Below, piece by piece: positions 41,920-50,427 of a DNA stretch of 64,000 bases. Both the position numbers and the translations under genes were made by a program. Origin of the DNA: Casp-actino8 sp964563545 (GTDB taxonomy: Bacteria; Actinomycetota; Acidimicrobiia; Acidimicrobiales; Ilumatobacteraceae); NCBI GenBank assembly GCA_964563545.1, contig CAZLXB010000006.1, positions 32,979 through 96,978 on the forward strand, written 5' to 3'. Each line of letters begins with the position of its first letter. The stretch's first letter is position 1. The notes beneath the pieces were generated by a model. The model ran no database searches and was not told where the DNA came from. It worked only from the letters and a program-made list of their open reading frames with translations.

Positions 41920-43891
41920 GCAGATCCAGCAGATCGGCGGCCTCGACGGGGCGTCCGATCAGGTGGCCCTGGACGAAATCGCACCCGAGGCTCCGCACAC
42001 GCTCTTGCTCGTCGGGTGTCGTCACCCACTCGGCGATCACGGCCATGTCGAGGCTGTGGGCCAACTGAATCACGCTGCGGACGATCGGAGTGTCGCGTTC
42101 TTCGAGTCCGAGTGATCGCACGAAGGATCCGTCGAGTTTCAGGTAGTCGGCGGCGCACGAGCGCAGATGAACGAGCGACGAGTAGCCGGTTCCGAAATCG
42201 TCGATCGTCAGACCGACACCGAGGCGTTCGATCGACTGCAGAGCTCGAAGCGTGTCGTCGCGCATGAGCGCTCGTTCACCGAACTCGAGAACGAGATTGT
42301 CGGTACGAACTCCTCCGCCCTCGACGAGGTGGGTCGCGAATTCGACGAAACCCGGATCCGCGAGTTGGCGCGGACTGACGTTCACGTGGATACGGAAGTG
42401 AGGATCGACCTTGCGTTCGATGATCCAGTTCCGCAGCGATTCGACGGCTCGAGTGAGCACCCAGCGACCGATCGGCACGATGAAACCGGACTCCTCGGCG
42501 AGGTCGATGAAGGCCGATGGTGTGAGGAGCCCGCGTTCGGGATGCGACCAGCGCAGCAGCGCTTCCACGGCCACGACTCGTCCCGTCGTGGCGTCGGCGA
42601 TCGGCTGGAAGACGAGATGCATCTGATCGCGCGCGAGTGCCTGTTCGAGGTCGGCGGCCAATGCCGCGCGCTGTCGGGCCCGGTCCCGCATGTCGGTGGA
42701 GTACACCTCGCAGCGCGAACGTCCGCGTGACTTGGCGTGGTACATCGCGGTGTCGGCGTCGTGGACCAGGTCGAGTGCGGCTTGGGCCGGCGGCGATGTC
42801 GCATCGTCACCCTTCGCGACCACGATCCCGATGCTCGCCCCCGTGCGGGTCTCCACACCTTGCAGCACCACCGGTTCGGCAACCGCCACGCGGATTCGTT
42901 CGGCGATGTCGAGGGCCGACTCGTCGTCGGCACCCTCGCACAGCACGAGGAACTCGTCGCCCCCGTGCCGAGCGACGACGTCACCCGGACGGGTCGCCCC
43001 CACGATGCGGCGACCGATGGCGGTGATCAGAACGTCGCCACTTTCGTGTCCGAGGGTGTCATTGACGTCCTTCAGCTGATCGATGTCGACGTAAAGAACG
43101 GCGATCGATGTGCGGCGCACTCGGTTCCGGTCGACGGCATCGGCAAGCCGACGCAGGAACAGCAATCGGTTGGGGAGGCCGGTGAGCGGATCGTGGGTCG
43201 CCTGATGAACGAGTTCGGCCTGCAGGCGGCTCGATGCCGAGATGTCGCGGCAGGCCACCGTGAACCCGTCGATGGTCCCGTCGCCACGACGACGAGTCAC
43301 GACGTCGACGTCGAGGGTCAGATGTCGTCCGTCGGATCGGCGGAAGCCGACCTCGCCGCGCCACACCGCCTCGGATTCGAGCACCGATCTCGGTACCTGA
43401 TCTTGGATCGCCAGTGCGAGGTTGCGCAGTGCGGTTTCACTCACCGAACCGGATTCCGGATCGAGGCCGACGAGGACGAACGCACTCCGGTTGGCGAACA
43501 CCACCACCGAGTCCGTGTCGACGGCGAGGAAGGCATCCGACATCCGCGCGATGTGTCGATCGCGGTGATCGTCGGGTTCGGCGACGGCGGCCCGGATGAC
43601 GACTCCGGTGTATCCGGTGAGTGTCCCGTCGGCGGCGAGACGTGGGGCGAGGACGAAGCGCACCCGCGCCGGACGACCATCGCTCTGGGTGATCGTCGCC
43701 TCGGTGTCGAACTCGCCACCGGCCGCCACGGCTCGGGACCATGCGATCTCGATCTCAGCGCGTGCATCGGGGGCCGCATTGGCCCAGGGAGCGCGCCCCA
43801 CACCGACGGCGGCGCCGGCGAGGGCGAGTCGGCGGAATCTCTCGTCAGCCGAGACGAGGCGACCGGCGACATCGGTGTCGAACAGACCCAC
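41909..43891 (-). CDS. PAS-GGDEF-EAL cyclic-di-GMP protein
   Basis: The protein has about 660 residues: two PAS-like segments (about 1-105 and 112-225), a GGDEF domain and an EAL domain. GGDEF at 310-314 is intact, with an inhibitory-site RPGD five residues before it. EALLRW at 442-447, DDFGTGYSSL and LKLDGSFV are intact, so both synthesis and breakdown of c-di-GMP are possible. No membrane segment is visible, so it should be cytosolic. The start is uncertain: GTG 43891 is the nearest normal codon. An in-frame ATC at 43939 stands 6 nt after a CACAAT hexamer, matching the local leaderless pattern. Confidence 0.88.
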   Translation of the reverse strand: MGLFDTDVAGRLVSADERFRRLALAGAAVGVGRAPWANAAPDARAEIEIAWSRAVAAGGEFDTEATITQSDGRPARVRFVLAPRLAADGTLTGYTGVVIRAAVAEPDDHRDRHIARMSDAFLAVDTDSVVVFANRSAFVLVGLDPESGSVSETALRNLALAIQDQVPRSVLESEAVWRGEVGFRRSDGRHLTLDVDVVTRRRGDGTIDGFTVACRDISASSRLQAELVHQATHDPLTGLPNRLLFLRRLADAVDRNRVRRTSIAVLYVDIDQLKDVNDTLGHESGDVLITAIGRRIVGATRPGDVVARHGGDEFLVLCEGADDESALDIAERIRVAVAEPVVLQGVETRTGASIGIVVAKGDDATSPPAQAALDLVHDADTAMYHAKSRGRSRCEVYSTDMRDRARQRAALAADLEQALARDQMHLVFQPIADATTGRVVAVEALLRWSHPERGLLTPSAFIDLAEESGFIVPIGRWVLTRAVESLRNWIIERKVDPHFRIHVNVSPRQLADPGFVEFATHLVEGGGVRTDNLVLEFGERALMRDDTLRALQSIERLGVGLTIDDFGTGYSSLVHLRSCAADYLKLDGSFVRSLGLEERDTPIVRSVIQLAHSLDMAVIAEWVTTPDEQERVRSLGCDFVQGHLIGRPVEAADLLDLLSR

Positions 43892-43986
43892 GACGGAGCC
43901 GGGGATCGAGCCGGGGGCGGGGGTTGAGCGCGGGTCGATGAGGGGATTGTGGCACGGAGTGGTGGCTCGAACGCGGAGGGTGGCGA

Positions 43987-44652
43987 TCAGCGTCGAACGA
44001 CACCGGACGCGGTCGCCCGACCGAGGCTCACGGCCTCGATGGCTTTCACCATGTCGGCCGCCGCACTTCCACTCGGAAGTTCGATCGATTGTCCGAGCGC
44101 GTGGAGCTCGAACGAGTACGTGTGTGAGGAACCCGATGGCGGGCATGGAGCGCCCCAGCCGATGTTCGAGCCGGCCTCGGTGGCGGGCGCGAAGTCGTTG
44201 GCGGCCTCCACTGCATCGGCCGGTACGACCGCGAACGACGACAGTCCGATGTCGATATTGGCGACGGCCCAATGGACGAAGGGCAACTCGGGCCGACCCG
44301 CGATGGGAGCGTCTAGGTCGGTCACGACCAACGCGAGTCCGACCGCGCCACTCGGCACACCCGACCATCGGATGATCGGCGCCGAACCAGCGCACACGAA
44401 CTCCGGCGGGATGTCGGAGCCCGACATCCACGGCAGTTCGAGGATGAAGTCGGTGACATCGGGAGATGCGGTGTCGAAAGCGACGGGTTGCGTCGGAGGC
44501 TCGGTGATCGGGATGATCGACTGGTTCTGGTCGGGCCGAGGCGCACGCATGTCCCGGCCATCACTCGAGCAGGCTCCGACCACGAACACGAGAAGTGCGA
44601 CCGTCAGCGAGGTGGAGGCTCGGCGGAGTCGGAGCGGTGATCCGGTCGTCAC
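43987..44652 (-). CDS. YbhB/YbcL-type PEBP-family lipoprotein
   Basis: The 221-residue protein has a lipoprotein signal with lipobox VGAC after LTVALLVFV, then a PEBP (Raf kinase inhibitor-like) domain. Family signs are IPPEFVCAGSAPIIRWSGVPSGAVGLALVVTDLDAP, PFVHWAVANI and the C-terminal HTYSFELHAL strand. Function of bacterial PEBP proteins is poorly known. The GTG at 44652 is chosen for its -10 hexamer 7 nt upstream and a normal signal peptide. It diverges from mca. Confidence 0.85.
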   Translation of the reverse strand: MTTGSPLRLRRASTSLTVALLVFVVGACSSDGRDMRAPRPDQNQSIIPITEPPTQPVAFDTASPDVTDFILELPWMSGSDIPPEFVCAGSAPIIRWSGVPSGAVGLALVVTDLDAPIAGRPELPFVHWAVANIDIGLSSFAVVPADAVEAANDFAPATEAGSNIGWGAPCPPSGSSHTYSFELHALGQSIELPSGSAAADMVKAIEAVSLGRATASGVVRR

Positions 44653-44659
44653 ATCCGAC

Positions 44660-44665
44660 ACGCTA
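44660..44665 (-). promoter_or_regulatory. Leaderless -10 TAGCGT, PEBP lipoprotein gene
   Basis: TAGCGT ends 7 nt before the GTG at 44652. Confidence 0.5.
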
Positions 44666-44697
44666 GGCGCAGCGGTGAGCCGGCGCGGGTCGCCAAG

Positions 44698-44703
44698 TAG
44701 CGT
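44698..44703 (+). promoter_or_regulatory. Leaderless -10 TAGCGT, mca
   Basis: TAGCGT ends 7 nt before the ATG at 44711. Confidence 0.55.
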
Positions 44704-44710
44704 TGCGTCC

Positions 44711-45691
44711 ATGCGGACCGATTCCGACGGCACACAATTGTGCGTCCTGACGGTGCACGCGCATCCCGATGACGAAGCCTCGAAAGGGGCACCAACACTG
44801 GCCGCGTATCACGAACATGGCGTGAAGACCGTGCTCGTCTGTTGCACCGGCGGCGAAGAGGGTGATCTGCAGAATCCGTCCCTTCGGGAACCGGGTCAGC
44901 CTTTCCACGGACTCACCCCCGAAGAAGAGCGCGCTCTCATGGCGCGTGTGCGCCCCATCGAACTCGACCGCTCGGCGCGCATCATCGGGTTCGACGAGGT
45001 CGTCATGCTCGGCTATCGCGACTCGGGCATGCTCGATTCGCCGGCGAACGAACACCCCGAGTGCTTCCACCGTGCCGACCTCGACGAGGCCGTGGGCCGT
45101 CTCGTGGCGGTGATCCGGCGGACGAAGCCGCACGTGCTCGTCACCTACAACGACGATCAGCGCGGTTATCCGCACCCGGACCACGTGAAGGTTCACGACA
45201 TCTCGGTCGTGGCCTTTGCCCGGGCCGGCGATCCCACGTGGTATCCGTGGGCCGGACCGGTGTGGCAACCGCTCAAGATGTATTACACGGTGTGGTCGAA
45301 GACGCGGCTCTTGGCCGTTCATCACGCCATGATCGCCAAACTCGGCAAGTCGCCCTACGACGAGAAATGGTTGGCCCGCCCGAGCAACGACGATCGGATC
45401 ACGACACGGCTCCACGTGGCATCGCACATGTCGGCCCGTTCGGGCGCGTTGCGAGCTCATGCAACGCAGGTCGATCCGTCCGAACCGTGGTGGTTCGGTC
45501 TCGAAGATCACGAATTGTCGACGATCTACCCGTGGGAGGACTGGGTTCTCGCGCGTTCGGCGGTCGGCGCGCCGAGCGAAGGTGACGTGGAGACATGTCT
45601 TTTCACCGGCGTCACCGAAGTCCTCCGCTTGCCGGCCGGAGTCGAGCCGCCCTCTCGACTGAGCGATCCGAGTCTGGCGGAGTCGACGTGA
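44711..45691 (+). CDS. mca: Mycothiol S-conjugate amidase
   Basis: This 326-residue zinc hydrolase of the LmbE/PIG-L fold cleaves mycothiol S-conjugates to mercapturic acids and GlcN-Ins in detoxification. The zinc motif HAHPDDE is at 16-22, and GGEEGDLQNP, GYRDSGM and YPHPDHVKVHD follow the Mca/MshB pattern. Its length and the WYPW/KMYYTVWSK region favour Mca over MshB. It marks an actinobacterium. The ATG at 44711 has a -10 hexamer 7 nt before it. Its stop overlaps the next start as GTGA. Confidence 0.93.
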   Translation: MRTDSDGTQLCVLTVHAHPDDEASKGAPTLAAYHEHGVKTVLVCCTGGEEGDLQNPSLREPGQPFHGLTPEEERALMARVRPIELDRSARIIGFDEVVMLGYRDSGMLDSPANEHPECFHRADLDEAVGRLVAVIRRTKPHVLVTYNDDQRGYPHPDHVKVHDISVVAFARAGDPTWYPWAGPVWQPLKMYYTVWSKTRLLAVHHAMIAKLGKSPYDEKWLARPSNDDRITTRLHVASHMSARSGALRAHATQVDPSEPWWFGLEDHELSTIYPWEDWVLARSAVGAPSEGDVETCLFTGVTEVLRLPAGVEPPSRLSDPSLAEST

Positions 45692-45918
45692 CGATTCAGT
45701 ACCGGGTGGTGATGGCCAAGAACGACGAACGAGTCGAAGGTCCCGACGATGCCGAGGTGGTCGTGACGGTGTCGAAAGCCGATGCGACGCTCGATCCATC
45801 GGAGGCCTTCATGCTCGGCAAGTTGAAGTCGACCGGCCCGACCGGGCCGTTGTTCGATGCGTTGTCGTCGGGTGAAGCGGCCCGTGTGATCCGGGCTCTT
45901 CTCGAACGTTCAGCGTGA
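45688..45918 (+). CDS. Conserved small protein coupled to mca
   Basis: The 76-residue acidic cytosolic protein begins TIQYRVVMAKNDERVEGPDDAEVVVTV and ends in a helix SGEAARVIRALLERSA. No family is recognised. The GTG start overlaps the mca stop by 4 bp, so the two are translated together, and it may assist mycothiol detoxification. It overlaps the convergent deacetylase gene by 9 bp. Confidence 0.75.
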   Translation: MTIQYRVVMAKNDERVEGPDDAEVVVTVSKADATLDPSEAFMLGKLKSTGPTGPLFDALSSGEAARVIRALLERSA

Positions 45919-46752
45919 TTGTTCGCGCATGACGCGCCGCAGATCCCGATAACCGATCAGCACGACTCCGAGGTCGTCGAGCATGGCGCGCAACTTCGGG
46001 TCGTTGGTGACGAGTTCGAGATCGTCGATCCATCCCTGGGCCGATTCGCCGGCCAGTGCCCGAACCTCGGCGGTGTCGATCGCCGGCTGAACGTGGATCT
46101 CGGTCACGCCCGGTTTCAGGTTGCGCAGGGCTTCGAGGACTCGATCGCGGCTCCCGGCTTTCCAGTCGTGGTCGAAATGGTCGGGGAAGATCACACCTTC
46201 CTCGGCGGCGAGGCGGCGGAACGGGAAACCCGCCCGGGCTTCGTCGATGGTCGAGGGGAGACGAATCGGGAGGCGGAACTCGACCGCGAGGTCGAGATAG
46301 ACGTCGAAGAACTCGGGCCGCAACGTGATGGCCGACAAGTGAGGAGCCAAGTGACTCACATCGAAGCCCCACAGAATCGCCCGCTCGATCTGAGCTCGAC
46401 ATTCGCGTAGCACCTCGGCGGGATCGGCGTGCTCCCACAAATCGTCGATGTCGCGTGGGAATCCGCCGTCACCGGACAACAGCGAGGGCGCATGCGTGAT
46501 GGGGCCCCAGCGATAGAGCGGATGTTCGGCATTGAGAGTCAGATGGACGCCGATGTCCTCACCTGAATACATCATCGCGGCGTGCCGTGACCAGGGGGCC
46601 GGCACCATGATCGAGGCGCAGGTGGCGACGCCGTCTCGCAGCGCCGAGTAGACGCCGATGTTGGCGGCGTGGCACGAACCGAGGTCGTCGCACGACAGGA
46701 TCACCAAGGTGGTGTCGGCGTCGTAGCCGAGGCGTTCGGCGAGTTCGGTCAC
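45910..46752 (-). CDS. ChbG/HpnK (YdjC) family deacetylase
   Basis: The 280-residue carbohydrate deacetylase has the metal-binding SCDDLGSCHAANIGVY motif, the GVHLTLNAEHP segment with a second metal His and a SHLAPHLSAI region typical of YdjC-like proteins. It probably removes an N-acetyl group from a sugar. GTG at 46752 overlaps the stop of the nuclease gene as GTGA, so the two are co-translated. The substrate is unknown. Confidence 0.9.
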   Translation of the reverse strand: MTELAERLGYDADTTLVILSCDDLGSCHAANIGVYSALRDGVATCASIMVPAPWSRHAAMMYSGEDIGVHLTLNAEHPLYRWGPITHAPSLLSGDGGFPRDIDDLWEHADPAEVLRECRAQIERAILWGFDVSHLAPHLSAITLRPEFFDVYLDLAVEFRLPIRLPSTIDEARAGFPFRRLAAEEGVIFPDHFDHDWKAGSRDRVLEALRNLKPGVTEIHVQPAIDTAEVRALAGESAQGWIDDLELVTNDPKLRAMLDDLGVVLIGYRDLRRVMREQSR

Positions 46753-47270
46753 GGGGTCACGCTACCCGTGGGGTCTGTGAAGCAGAAGGCCCACATCCCA
46801 CGGCCTGCATCTCGGGCAGTCGCCTCGACAACCGCGAAGTGGCTGGCGAGACGATCGTTGGGGCGGATCGACAACTTCGATGCGAATCCCTCGGCGAGAA
46901 GTAGTTCGTTGACGAAGACACCGTCGGATGTCCGATACACGTAACCGAGCAGGCGTCCGTAGTCGTCACGGGGTTCGGCGTCGCGGTGGACCATGATCGG
47001 TGTTCCGGGCGGTAGGAGCGCGGCCGTGCGGGCCGAGGCCTCGGGCCCGTAGCACTCGACGGGGGAGCCCGGTTTCTTGGTTTCGGGTGTGTCGATGCCG
47101 ATGAGTCGGACCCGTTCTTCGACGGCCCGCCCGTTCACCAGGAAGCGGGCATCGATGGTGTCACCGTCGACGACTCGTTCGACGATGGCATTGGCACCGT
47201 CGGGCAGGTCGAGTCCGTCGCGACACGACGCACACGACACGACGACGAAAGCGAGGATGATCCGACGCAT
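46749..47270 (-). CDS. Thermonuclease-family secreted nuclease (lipoprotein)
   Basis: The 173-residue staphylococcal-nuclease-like protein has a short hydrophobic signal (RRIILAFVVVSCASC) with a lipobox-like Cys near 14-16. The folded domain has VERVVDGDTIDARF, VRLIGIDTPETKKPG, active-site Arg/Glu equivalents in YGPEASARTAALL and DDYGRLLGYVY. It would degrade nucleic acids outside the cell. The ATG at 47270 gives the signal peptide. Upstream extension lacks similarity. It is coupled to the deacetylase gene. Confidence 0.87.
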   Translation of the reverse strand: MRRIILAFVVVSCASCRDGLDLPDGANAIVERVVDGDTIDARFLVNGRAVEERVRLIGIDTPETKKPGSPVECYGPEASARTAALLPPGTPIMVHRDAEPRDDYGRLLGYVYRTSDGVFVNELLLAEGFASKLSIRPNDRLASHFAVVEATARDAGRGMWAFCFTDPTGSVTP

Positions 47271-47308
47271 CCGTCCATGTGGGCGGGGCGTGGTGCCGAC
47301 CGACGGGG

Positions 47309-48499
47309 TCAGACGCGTTCGATGAGAGTGCCGGTCCCGAGACCGCCACCACAGCACATCGACACGATGCCGTAGCGACCACCGGTGCGCTCGAGTTCGT
47401 AGAGGGCCTTGGTCATGAGGATGACACCGGTTCCACCGAGCGGATGACCGAGGGCGACGGCACCACCATTCGGGTTCGTCTTGCCGAGGTCGGCACCGAC
47501 GGCCTTGGCCCAGGCGAGGACCACCGAAGCGAATGCTTCGTTGATCTCGAAGGTGTCGATCTGGTCGATCGTGAGGTTGTTGCGCTCGAGGAGTCGTTCG
47601 GTCGCGTCGATGGGGCCGGTGAGCATGAGGACCGGATCGACCCCGACGAGACAACTGTCCACGACACGCGCCCGCGGCTTGAGGCCGAGTTGCTTGGCTT
47701 TCTCCTCGGTCATCATGAGGACGGCGGCCGCGCCGTCGGAGATCTGTGATGAGTTGCCGGCGGTGTGCACGCCATTTTCGCGGGCGACGGGCTTCAACGT
47801 GGCCAACTTCTCGAGAGTTGTCTCGCGGATTCCTTCGTCGCGCGACACGCGATGCGTGGTCCCGGTGGGCTTGCCCTCTTCGTCGAGATCGGGGGCGTCG
47901 ACTTCGATGTACTGTCCGTCGAAGCGACCCTCAGCCCAAGCGCGGGCGGCGCGGTTCTGTGATTCGAGACCGAAGGCGTCGGTGTCGGCGCGGGTGATGT
48001 TCCACTTGTCGGCGATGCGCTCGGCACCTTCGAACTGCGATGTGAACTCGTACTGCTCGAAGTACGACTTGGGAACCGGAACGCCGAGGCCGAGGCCCTT
48101 CGACGAGTTGCTGCCGATCGGGACCCGGCTCATCGATTCGACGCCGCACGCCATGGCGACGTCGACCACTCCGGAGGCGACGAGCGAGGCGGCCAGTCCC
48201 GTGGCCTGCTGGCTCGAACCACACTGCGTGTCGACCGTGGTGCACGCGGTGGTGAGCGGGAGACCGGCCGAGAGCCATGCCGTACGAGTGATGTTGAAGC
48301 TCTGGGCGCCGACCTGGCTCACGTTGCCACCGACGACTTGTTCGATGAGTGCCGGATCGATTCCGGTGCGCCGCACGACTTCTTTCTGGACCAAGCCGAG
48401 CAGCTCGGCCGGATGAAGCGTGGACAGGCCACCGTTCTTGCGACCGACCGGGGTGCGGACGGCTTCGACGATCACGACATTGCGAGCTGAATTCGACAT
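47309..48499 (-). CDS. Acetyl-CoA acetyltransferase (thiolase)
   Basis: The 396-residue thiolase cleaves 3-ketoacyl-CoA or condenses acetyl-CoA. Nucleophile Cys93 is in VDTQCGSSQQA, the His motif is GGAVALGHPLGGTG and the second Cys is in SMCCGGGLGTG. It could supply the final beta-oxidation step for the dehydrogenases in the window. ATG at 48499 has TAGCAT ending 7 nt before it. An ATG at 48508 lies inside that hexamer and is less likely. Confidence 0.95.
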   Translation of the reverse strand: MSNSARNVVIVEAVRTPVGRKNGGLSTLHPAELLGLVQKEVVRRTGIDPALIEQVVGGNVSQVGAQSFNITRTAWLSAGLPLTTACTTVDTQCGSSQQATGLAASLVASGVVDVAMACGVESMSRVPIGSNSSKGLGLGVPVPKSYFEQYEFTSQFEGAERIADKWNITRADTDAFGLESQNRAARAWAEGRFDGQYIEVDAPDLDEEGKPTGTTHRVSRDEGIRETTLEKLATLKPVARENGVHTAGNSSQISDGAAAVLMMTEEKAKQLGLKPRARVVDSCLVGVDPVLMLTGPIDATERLLERNNLTIDQIDTFEINEAFASVVLAWAKAVGADLGKTNPNGGAVALGHPLGGTGVILMTKALYELERTGGRYGIVSMCCGGGLGTGTLIERV

Positions 48500-48506
48500 G
48501 GCGGCC

Positions 48507-48512
48507 ATGCTA
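48507..48512 (-). promoter_or_regulatory. Leaderless -10 TAGCAT, thiolase gene
   Basis: TAGCAT ends 7 nt before the ATG at 48499. Confidence 0.5.
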
Positions 48513-48600
48513 CGCCCGTCCGGTTCGGGCGACGTTTCCCGACCCGGGGGTCGACGAACCTCGCCCGGACGCGGGTGGTGATGGCTCGGGTCGGTGCGGT

Positions 48601-48606
48601 CATACT
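48601..48606 (+). promoter_or_regulatory. Leaderless -10 CATACT, nudC
   Basis: CATACT ends 6 nt before the GTG at 48613. Confidence 0.45.
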
Positions 48607-48612
48607 TGCCGG

Positions 48613-49452
48613 GTGGGATCCTCGTCAGGTTCGTCGTCCGGTCCGTACGCGGACGGCATCATCAGTCGCCCGAGTCGCTTCGAACCGGCCATGGCGCCCG
48701 ATTCCGACGTCCGTGAACACCGTTACATCCATGTGATCGAGTCGCGCGTGTGGGTGCACGACGACATCGCCGATGCTTCGTGGAATCGCCATTTCCTCGG
48801 CCATCTCGACGGGCACGCGTACTGGGGTATCGATGTCCCGCGTCACGACGATCCGTCCGACGGCGCGGCACTCGATCTCTTCAGCTTCTTCGGTCGAGCC
48901 TCGGAGGACGAATGGCTGATCGCCGGTCGGGCGGTTCAACTCGTCGACTGGGCGCGGACTCATCGCTTCTGCGGTCGGTGCGGAACGGCCACCGAACCGG
49001 CGCGCAACGAGCGGGCCATGAAGTGCCCCGCCTGCGGACTGACGGCCTTCCCGCGTCTCGCGCCGGCCATGATCACACTCGTCACCCGAGGTGAACCTGG
49101 CCCCGATCAAGAGGCTCTTCTCGCGCGCGGGGTGCAGTTCCGAGCACCCATGTTCAGTTGTCTGGCCGGTTTCGTGGAACCCGGTGAGACACTCGAGGGC
49201 GCGGTGGTGCGTGAAGTGCGGGAGGAAGTCGGTGTCGTGGTCGACAACGTTCGCTATCTGGGGAGCCAACCGTGGCCGTTCCCGCACAGCCTGATGCTCG
49301 GATTCCGGGCTGATTGGCGTTCAGGCGACATCGTGTGCGACCCGAACGAGATCCTCGAGGCCAATTGGTACCGCAAGGATGCCCTCCCGCCCATTCCGCC
49401 CGGGATCTCGATCGCCCGCAAATTGATCGATCACTGGCTCGACGAGGTCTGA
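48613..49452 (+). CDS. nudC: NAD(+)/NADH diphosphatase NudC
   Basis: This 279-residue Nudix enzyme hydrolyses NAD(H) to NMN(H) and AMP and can remove NAD caps from RNA. The zinc ribbon is Cys120, Cys123, Cys138 and Cys141. The Nudix box runs from GFVEPGE to REVREEVGV (186-208), and SQPWPFPHS at 218-226 is the NADH-pyrophosphatase signature. The GTG at 48613 is placed by its hexamer 6 nt upstream. The frame is open further, but upstream sequence has no similarity. Confidence 0.93.
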   Translation: MGSSSGSSSGPYADGIISRPSRFEPAMAPDSDVREHRYIHVIESRVWVHDDIADASWNRHFLGHLDGHAYWGIDVPRHDDPSDGAALDLFSFFGRASEDEWLIAGRAVQLVDWARTHRFCGRCGTATEPARNERAMKCPACGLTAFPRLAPAMITLVTRGEPGPDQEALLARGVQFRAPMFSCLAGFVEPGETLEGAVVREVREEVGVVVDNVRYLGSQPWPFPHSLMLGFRADWRSGDIVCDPNEILEANWYRKDALPPIPPGISIARKLIDHWLDEV

Positions 49453-49501
49453 CCAACCGCGCGTCCGTCGTTCCGATGGCACTCGTCGTCGGTTGGCAAC
49501 C

Positions 49502-49507
49502 TAGTTT
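49502..49507 (+). promoter_or_regulatory. Leaderless -10 TAGTTT, F420 oxidoreductase gene
   Basis: TAGTTT ends 6 nt before the ATG at 49514. Confidence 0.6.
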
Positions 49508-49513
49508 TCACCC

Positions 49514-50410
49514 ATGACCCTTCAGCGTGAATCACTCGGCAAGCTCGGTCTCTGGACCTTCCAACTCGACATGAAGCCCATGCGCGAGGCACAGAAGTAC
49601 GCCGCACAGATCGAAGAACTCGGATTCCGTGCGGTGTGGGTTCCCGAAGCCGTGGGTCGTGAACCTTTCGCATCCACGTCGCTGCTCTTGTCGGCCACCG
49701 AGAAACTCATCATGGCCACCGGTATCGCTTCGCTACATGCCCGTAGTGCGATGACGATGCAGGCCGGTTGGAAGACCGTGACTGAAGCCTTCCCCGATCG
49801 CTTCCTGCTCGGAATCGGTGTGAGCCACCAGCCGGCCGTCGAAGGATTCCACGGCGCGAACTACGGCAAGCCCTACACCAACATGGTGAACTATCTCGAC
49901 GCCATGGACCGTGGTCTCTACTTCGCGGCCCAGCCGACGACGCCGCCCGCCCGTTGTCTGGCCGCGCTCGGACCCAAGATGCTCAAACTCGCGGCCGAGC
50001 GGACACTCGGTGCTCATCCCTACTTCGTTCCGGTCGAGCACACTCCGATCGCGCGTGCGGCTCTCGGACCCGACGCGTTGCTCGCGCCCGAGCAGGCCGT
50101 CGTGTTCTCGACCGATGCGACCGAGGCTCGTGCGGTGGCCCGAGGCTTCATGAAGACGTATCTCGGATTGCCGAACTACACCAACAACCTTCGACGGCTC
50201 GGCTGGTCCGAGGAGGACATCGCCGGTCCGACCGATCGACTCGTGGACGCCATCGTCGCGTGGGGAACTCTCGATGACATCCACGCCCGCATCAAGGCCC
50301 ACCTCGACGGGGGTGCCGATCATGTGTGCGTTCAGGTGCTGTCGGCCGACCCGACCGCCGTCACCATGAACGAGTTCCGGGAACTCGCGAGTCTGATCCC
50401 GTCTCTCTGA
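49514..50410 (+). CDS. LLM class F420-dependent oxidoreductase (TIGR03620-like)
   Basis: The 298-residue luciferase-like protein has IEELGFRAVWVPEAVGREPF near the N-terminus, ATGIASLHARSAMTMQ, and FPDRFLLGIGVSHQPAVEG in the cofactor loop, which match the TIGR03620 group of F420 oxidoreductases. It ends with a DHVCVQVLSADP strand. The enzyme likely moves a hydride between F420 and an unknown substrate. A leaderless promoter sits 6 nt upstream. It converges on the TetR gene; a weak imperfect hairpin lies between (50403-50424). Confidence 0.88.
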   Translation: MTLQRESLGKLGLWTFQLDMKPMREAQKYAAQIEELGFRAVWVPEAVGREPFASTSLLLSATEKLIMATGIASLHARSAMTMQAGWKTVTEAFPDRFLLGIGVSHQPAVEGFHGANYGKPYTNMVNYLDAMDRGLYFAAQPTTPPARCLAALGPKMLKLAAERTLGAHPYFVPVEHTPIARAALGPDALLAPEQAVVFSTDATEARAVARGFMKTYLGLPNYTNNLRRLGWSEEDIAGPTDRLVDAIVAWGTLDDIHARIKAHLDGGADHVCVQVLSADPTAVTMNEFRELASLIPSL

Positions 50411-50427
50411 CGAGAATCAGGGAGTGA

